A DNA stretch of 64,000 bases from Bretschneidera sinensis (taxonomy: Eukaryota > Streptophyta > Magnoliopsida > Brassicales > Akaniaceae), in the NCBI GenBank assembly GCA_023935145.1, contig CM043705.1, positions 87,082,084 through 87,146,083 on the forward strand, read 5' to 3'. The position numbers and the translations under genes were made by a program. The notes under the pieces were generated by a model, which did no database searches, had not been told where the DNA came from, and saw only the letters and a list, made by a program, of their open reading frames with translations. This document shows positions 61,258 to 64,000 of this stretch, one piece after another. Numbering within the stretch: position 1 is the first letter of the stretch; each line of letters starts with the position of its first letter.

Positions 61258-63082
61258 TCAATACTTCCATCTAGGTTGATAATAATCGTCCCACATGTTG
61301 TTTCTGAATGCACAGCATCCAACAGAGTAGACAACCATGAGGAAGATAAGGAATATAATGTTCACAATGGCCACCTTCTTCCAGGAAATCCTGATGTTGT
61401 CCAGTAGTCCAGCCTTGCATGCTTGGCAGTTGAAGCACAGAACATCCGATTGATTTCCCCATGCATTACAGTCGGGGTTGGTGGATGATCCATCGGTCTT
61501 GGTCCAGTTAGTTGGGTTCACATAGGCAAAGTGACAGTCAGTCGATGGCTTGCAGCAACCAGACTGAAAGTAGATAAATTCAGAAACAAGAAATAGAATC
61601 AAACAACTAGATAGCAATGCAAATCTTAAACCCTGCAAAACACAAGCTACCAAGGTATATGTAAAGAGTGGAGAAAAGCCAACTGAATCTGATAGAAGGA
61701 CCGATGTCAACTTTTTGCATCATTTCAAAGAATTGGGAGCCCATCTACAGTTTGTTGTCCAATTAAAACAAGTAAAAATATTTTCCTGTGTATAATAAGG
61801 TTGCAGCCAACCAAATTACAGGAAAACAGTAGGATAAAGTAGTATAAAGGGCCAGTAGTTGATATCCATGGATGCATTCGGTATCATTGCAAAAGAATTA
61901 AAAGATAAATAGCAAGTCAAGAGCACAACCTTATTAATCCACAGTTAAAAAAAAGCACTTACCTAAGGTTTAAAATTCTATGGGAAAAACTGATAAAAAA
62001 ATTTATAAGGAAAAAACTGATAATAGAAAATGATCATAACATCGGCACTCAAGCGTTAATATTTTGCATCAAACTGCTTTTGAAAATTTTAAATCTGCAA
62101 AGATAGCCTAAATCTATAGATCCCTTTTTCCATGAGAAATACATGCAATAATTTGAAGGGAAAAGGGCAAAACAACCAAAACCCAATTCAAATTCAAACA
62201 AATTCCATATCAAATTTAATCAGAAATTTCCCATATCCGCTCACAAGAGATTAAAAAAAAAAAACAACCAAAACCTAATTTGAATTCAAACATTCTTTTC
62301 AAAATTGAAATCACGGGTTTAAAATGGTGATTTCACGAAAACATCCATAGTGAAATTCATTTGTAATCACGAAAAAATTATATATTAATTGTTTTTAAAA
62401 ATTTTAAAACATTAAATATCAAACTTCCTACTCAAATCTGTAATGACAAAAAAAATTAATTATTTCAAAAAATTAAAAAATAAATAAATAACGAACTTAT
62501 TAATCAATTCTAGACTTTTCCAATGGAAACTCCATGTTATCACCGGTCAAAAAGGTAATAAAAAAGGAGTCATACCTGAATAGCAGACAATTGCTGGCGG
62601 TAGAACTCTTCAACAGTATCACCGACGTACTTCTCATGGAATGTGGAGCAGACTTTGCCATCAATCAAGCAACTCTTTATCCTGTTCCAGTTCTTATCGT
62701 CGTTCACTCTCTTTTTCAGCCAGGACGAGTAATCCTCAAGCCTGTACTCTTTGTACCCTTTACCAGACAACACCTCACCAGCACCCTTATTTGTGACCAC
62801 GAAAGCGAATATGGTGAAGCAGAACATGAGCACAATCAGTAGGAACATGACGAAGAGGTAAAGCCAGAGCAGGCACGAGGCCCTGCAGCACGCACCAATC
62901 AGCCCCGCTAGAGAAACCACCAAGAGAAAGACACCCAGCACGATCACGGGCTTGTCGAGGAATTTCTCGCACTCTGTTCCGCCATTCTGGTTCAGCCAGA
63001 TCCCGCCTGCAATGATCGGGATCGAGAGTAGCAATGTGAGGAAGTTAAGGATTCCAACAAGGTTGTTGCTCGTGCGAAACAT
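61258..63082 (-). CDS. Tetraspanin (TET8/TET9-like)
   Basis: Four-pass membrane protein that organises plasma-membrane domains; the TET8/TET9 group is linked to exosome-like vesicles in Arabidopsis (family knowledge). Two exons: 62576-63082 and 61258-61563, with one GT-AG intron of about 1.0 kb; 813 nt, 270 aa, the usual size. It starts MFRTSNNLVGILNFLTLLLS. TM1-TM3 lie in the first 100 residues (IPIIAGGIWL, VIVLGVFLLVVSLAGLIG, YLFVMFLLIVLMFCFTIF). The large loop carries the plant-type GCCKPS motif at the exon 2 start and further Cys residues (CNAWGNQ, CFNCQACK). The last helix is VAIVNIIFLIFLMVVYSVGC, with a short tail ending PRWKY. No defects seen. Confidence 0.95.
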
Positions 63083-63182
63083 GGTTGGTTGGCTAGCGAG
63101 AAAATTCCTCGGAAAACCGAGGAAAGTATGGGAAACAATGGAATTGAAGAATAGGAGATACGAATAAGCTGTGAATTGTAGG

Positions 63183-63190
63183 TTTTTATA
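63183..63190 (-). promoter_or_regulatory. Candidate TATA box of the tetraspanin gene
   Basis: TATAAAAA on the minus strand, about 100 nt upstream of the start codon, a typical distance with a short leader. Confidence 0.5.
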
Positions 63191-64000
63191 TTGGTGTGTG
63201 TGCGCGTGATGTTTGGTTTTGGAAAGGAGGGGTTACAGAAATATTCTTTTTATCTGCTATGTTCTGTTACATCGTCGATAGTTGATACGGGAGATATCTG
63301 CTATTGTGGGTGAGGGACTACTGTAGTAACTGTGCCTGCTGATTCGTAGTCACCTTATATCTTTGATTAGATCACCCGCTTACGGTTTAGGCGTCTTTCT
63401 TTTAGGCAAAGGTATCAATTACGTACTTTGACTGTTCAATATTCATGTTTATTTCTTTTTTAATGTTAATTTTTTCCTTATTAAAAAAACAAGACACTAA
63501 TTTGGTTGATTGTGATCTTGCTAAATCATAATGTAATATTTTATCAGACTTATTTTTTGTAATATTTCAATTAAATCTCAGCAATCGAAGGTGGCCTAAT
63601 TTTCATTTTTATTTATCTTTCACTGGTTTTTTTTTTCTAATTTTGTCCCACGTTCTACTTAGAGGTTAAGTAAATTTTCTATCAATAAAAGTATTTTCAA
63701 AGATACACACTCGTTTCGTGTGTAATTAATAAAGCTAAGTAAGCTAAGTATTTTCAAAGGTAAACACTCTTTACTTGTGAAAATTGGAAAACTCTACATC
63801 TATCAAAATGAGAAAATTCTAGGTTGGTGTGTTCAATAGTTTGCTTGGCAAGAGAACATGAGGTAATTTAGTTAATATTTTTATAACAATAATTTAATTA
63901 AAAAAAGAGTAGTTTAGTTGTTTTTTTTTATAATAATAATTTAATTAATTATGATTTAGCTAAATCTTAATGTAATATTTTAGCAGCCTTATTTTTTGTA
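63191..64000. other. 5' flank of tetraspanin gene and window end
   Basis: Promoter-side spacer. A direct repeat is visible: GCTAAATCATAATGTAATAT at about 63521 and GCTAAATCTTAATGTAATAT at about 63959, each followed by TTTTA, CAG and CTTATTTTTTGTA. The second copy runs off the window end. No gene seen. Confidence 0.5.

Overview
This 64 kb window is nuclear DNA of a flowering plant, most likely a eudicot. The evidence is GT-AG split genes of plant-only or plant-typed families, very AT-rich spacers, and three Ty1/copia retrotransposons with plant initiator-Met tRNA primer sites. I cannot name the species. Gene models were built by hand by joining exons at splice sites with a continuous reading frame. 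No transcript or database support was available.

Layout, left to right. 1-2803 is spacer. 2809-7828 is a decayed copia element (Copia-1) with 243-bp LTRs and a CAATT target duplication. 10770-21426 (minus) is a small lysine-rich protein gene I do not recognise. It carries a repeated YLK-D-Y-AP module, and one of its introns holds a 9.6 kb rearranged copia element (Copia-2, 11256-20828). Copia-2 has unusual LTRs that begin TATA and end TATA, a CTCCG target duplication, and two pol arms in opposite orientation that form a giant inverted repeat. Its minus arm is further split by a 1.24 kb insertion carrying a row of CCAGTCGACTGG palindromes. 24445-29252 (minus) is an intact 11-exon CER3/WAX2 gene for cuticular wax alkane synthesis. 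29540-38294 is a long AT-rich spacer with repeat debris. 38300-43617 is a third decayed copia element (Copia-3), Tnt1-like, with 632-bp LTRs and a TTATT target duplication.

The right third is gene-dense. It holds two complete tandem WAT1-related (EamA/UMAMIT) transporter genes (45167-47842 and 53345-55440) plus a wrecked third copy (55980-57281). Between the two intact genes are a small duplicated piece of CER3 (48695-48863) and a CMC2-type twin CX9C mitochondrial protein gene (50370-51337). An AVT1-type vacuolar amino acid transporter (57531-60006, minus) and a tetraspanin (61258-63082, minus) follow.

The genes do not form a pathway or operon. The common theme is local duplication and retroelement load. 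No clearly new biological system is visible. The most unusual objects are Copia-2, which is a TATA-ended element folded into a hairpin-like inverted repeat inside an intron, and the unrecognised modular gene that hosts it.
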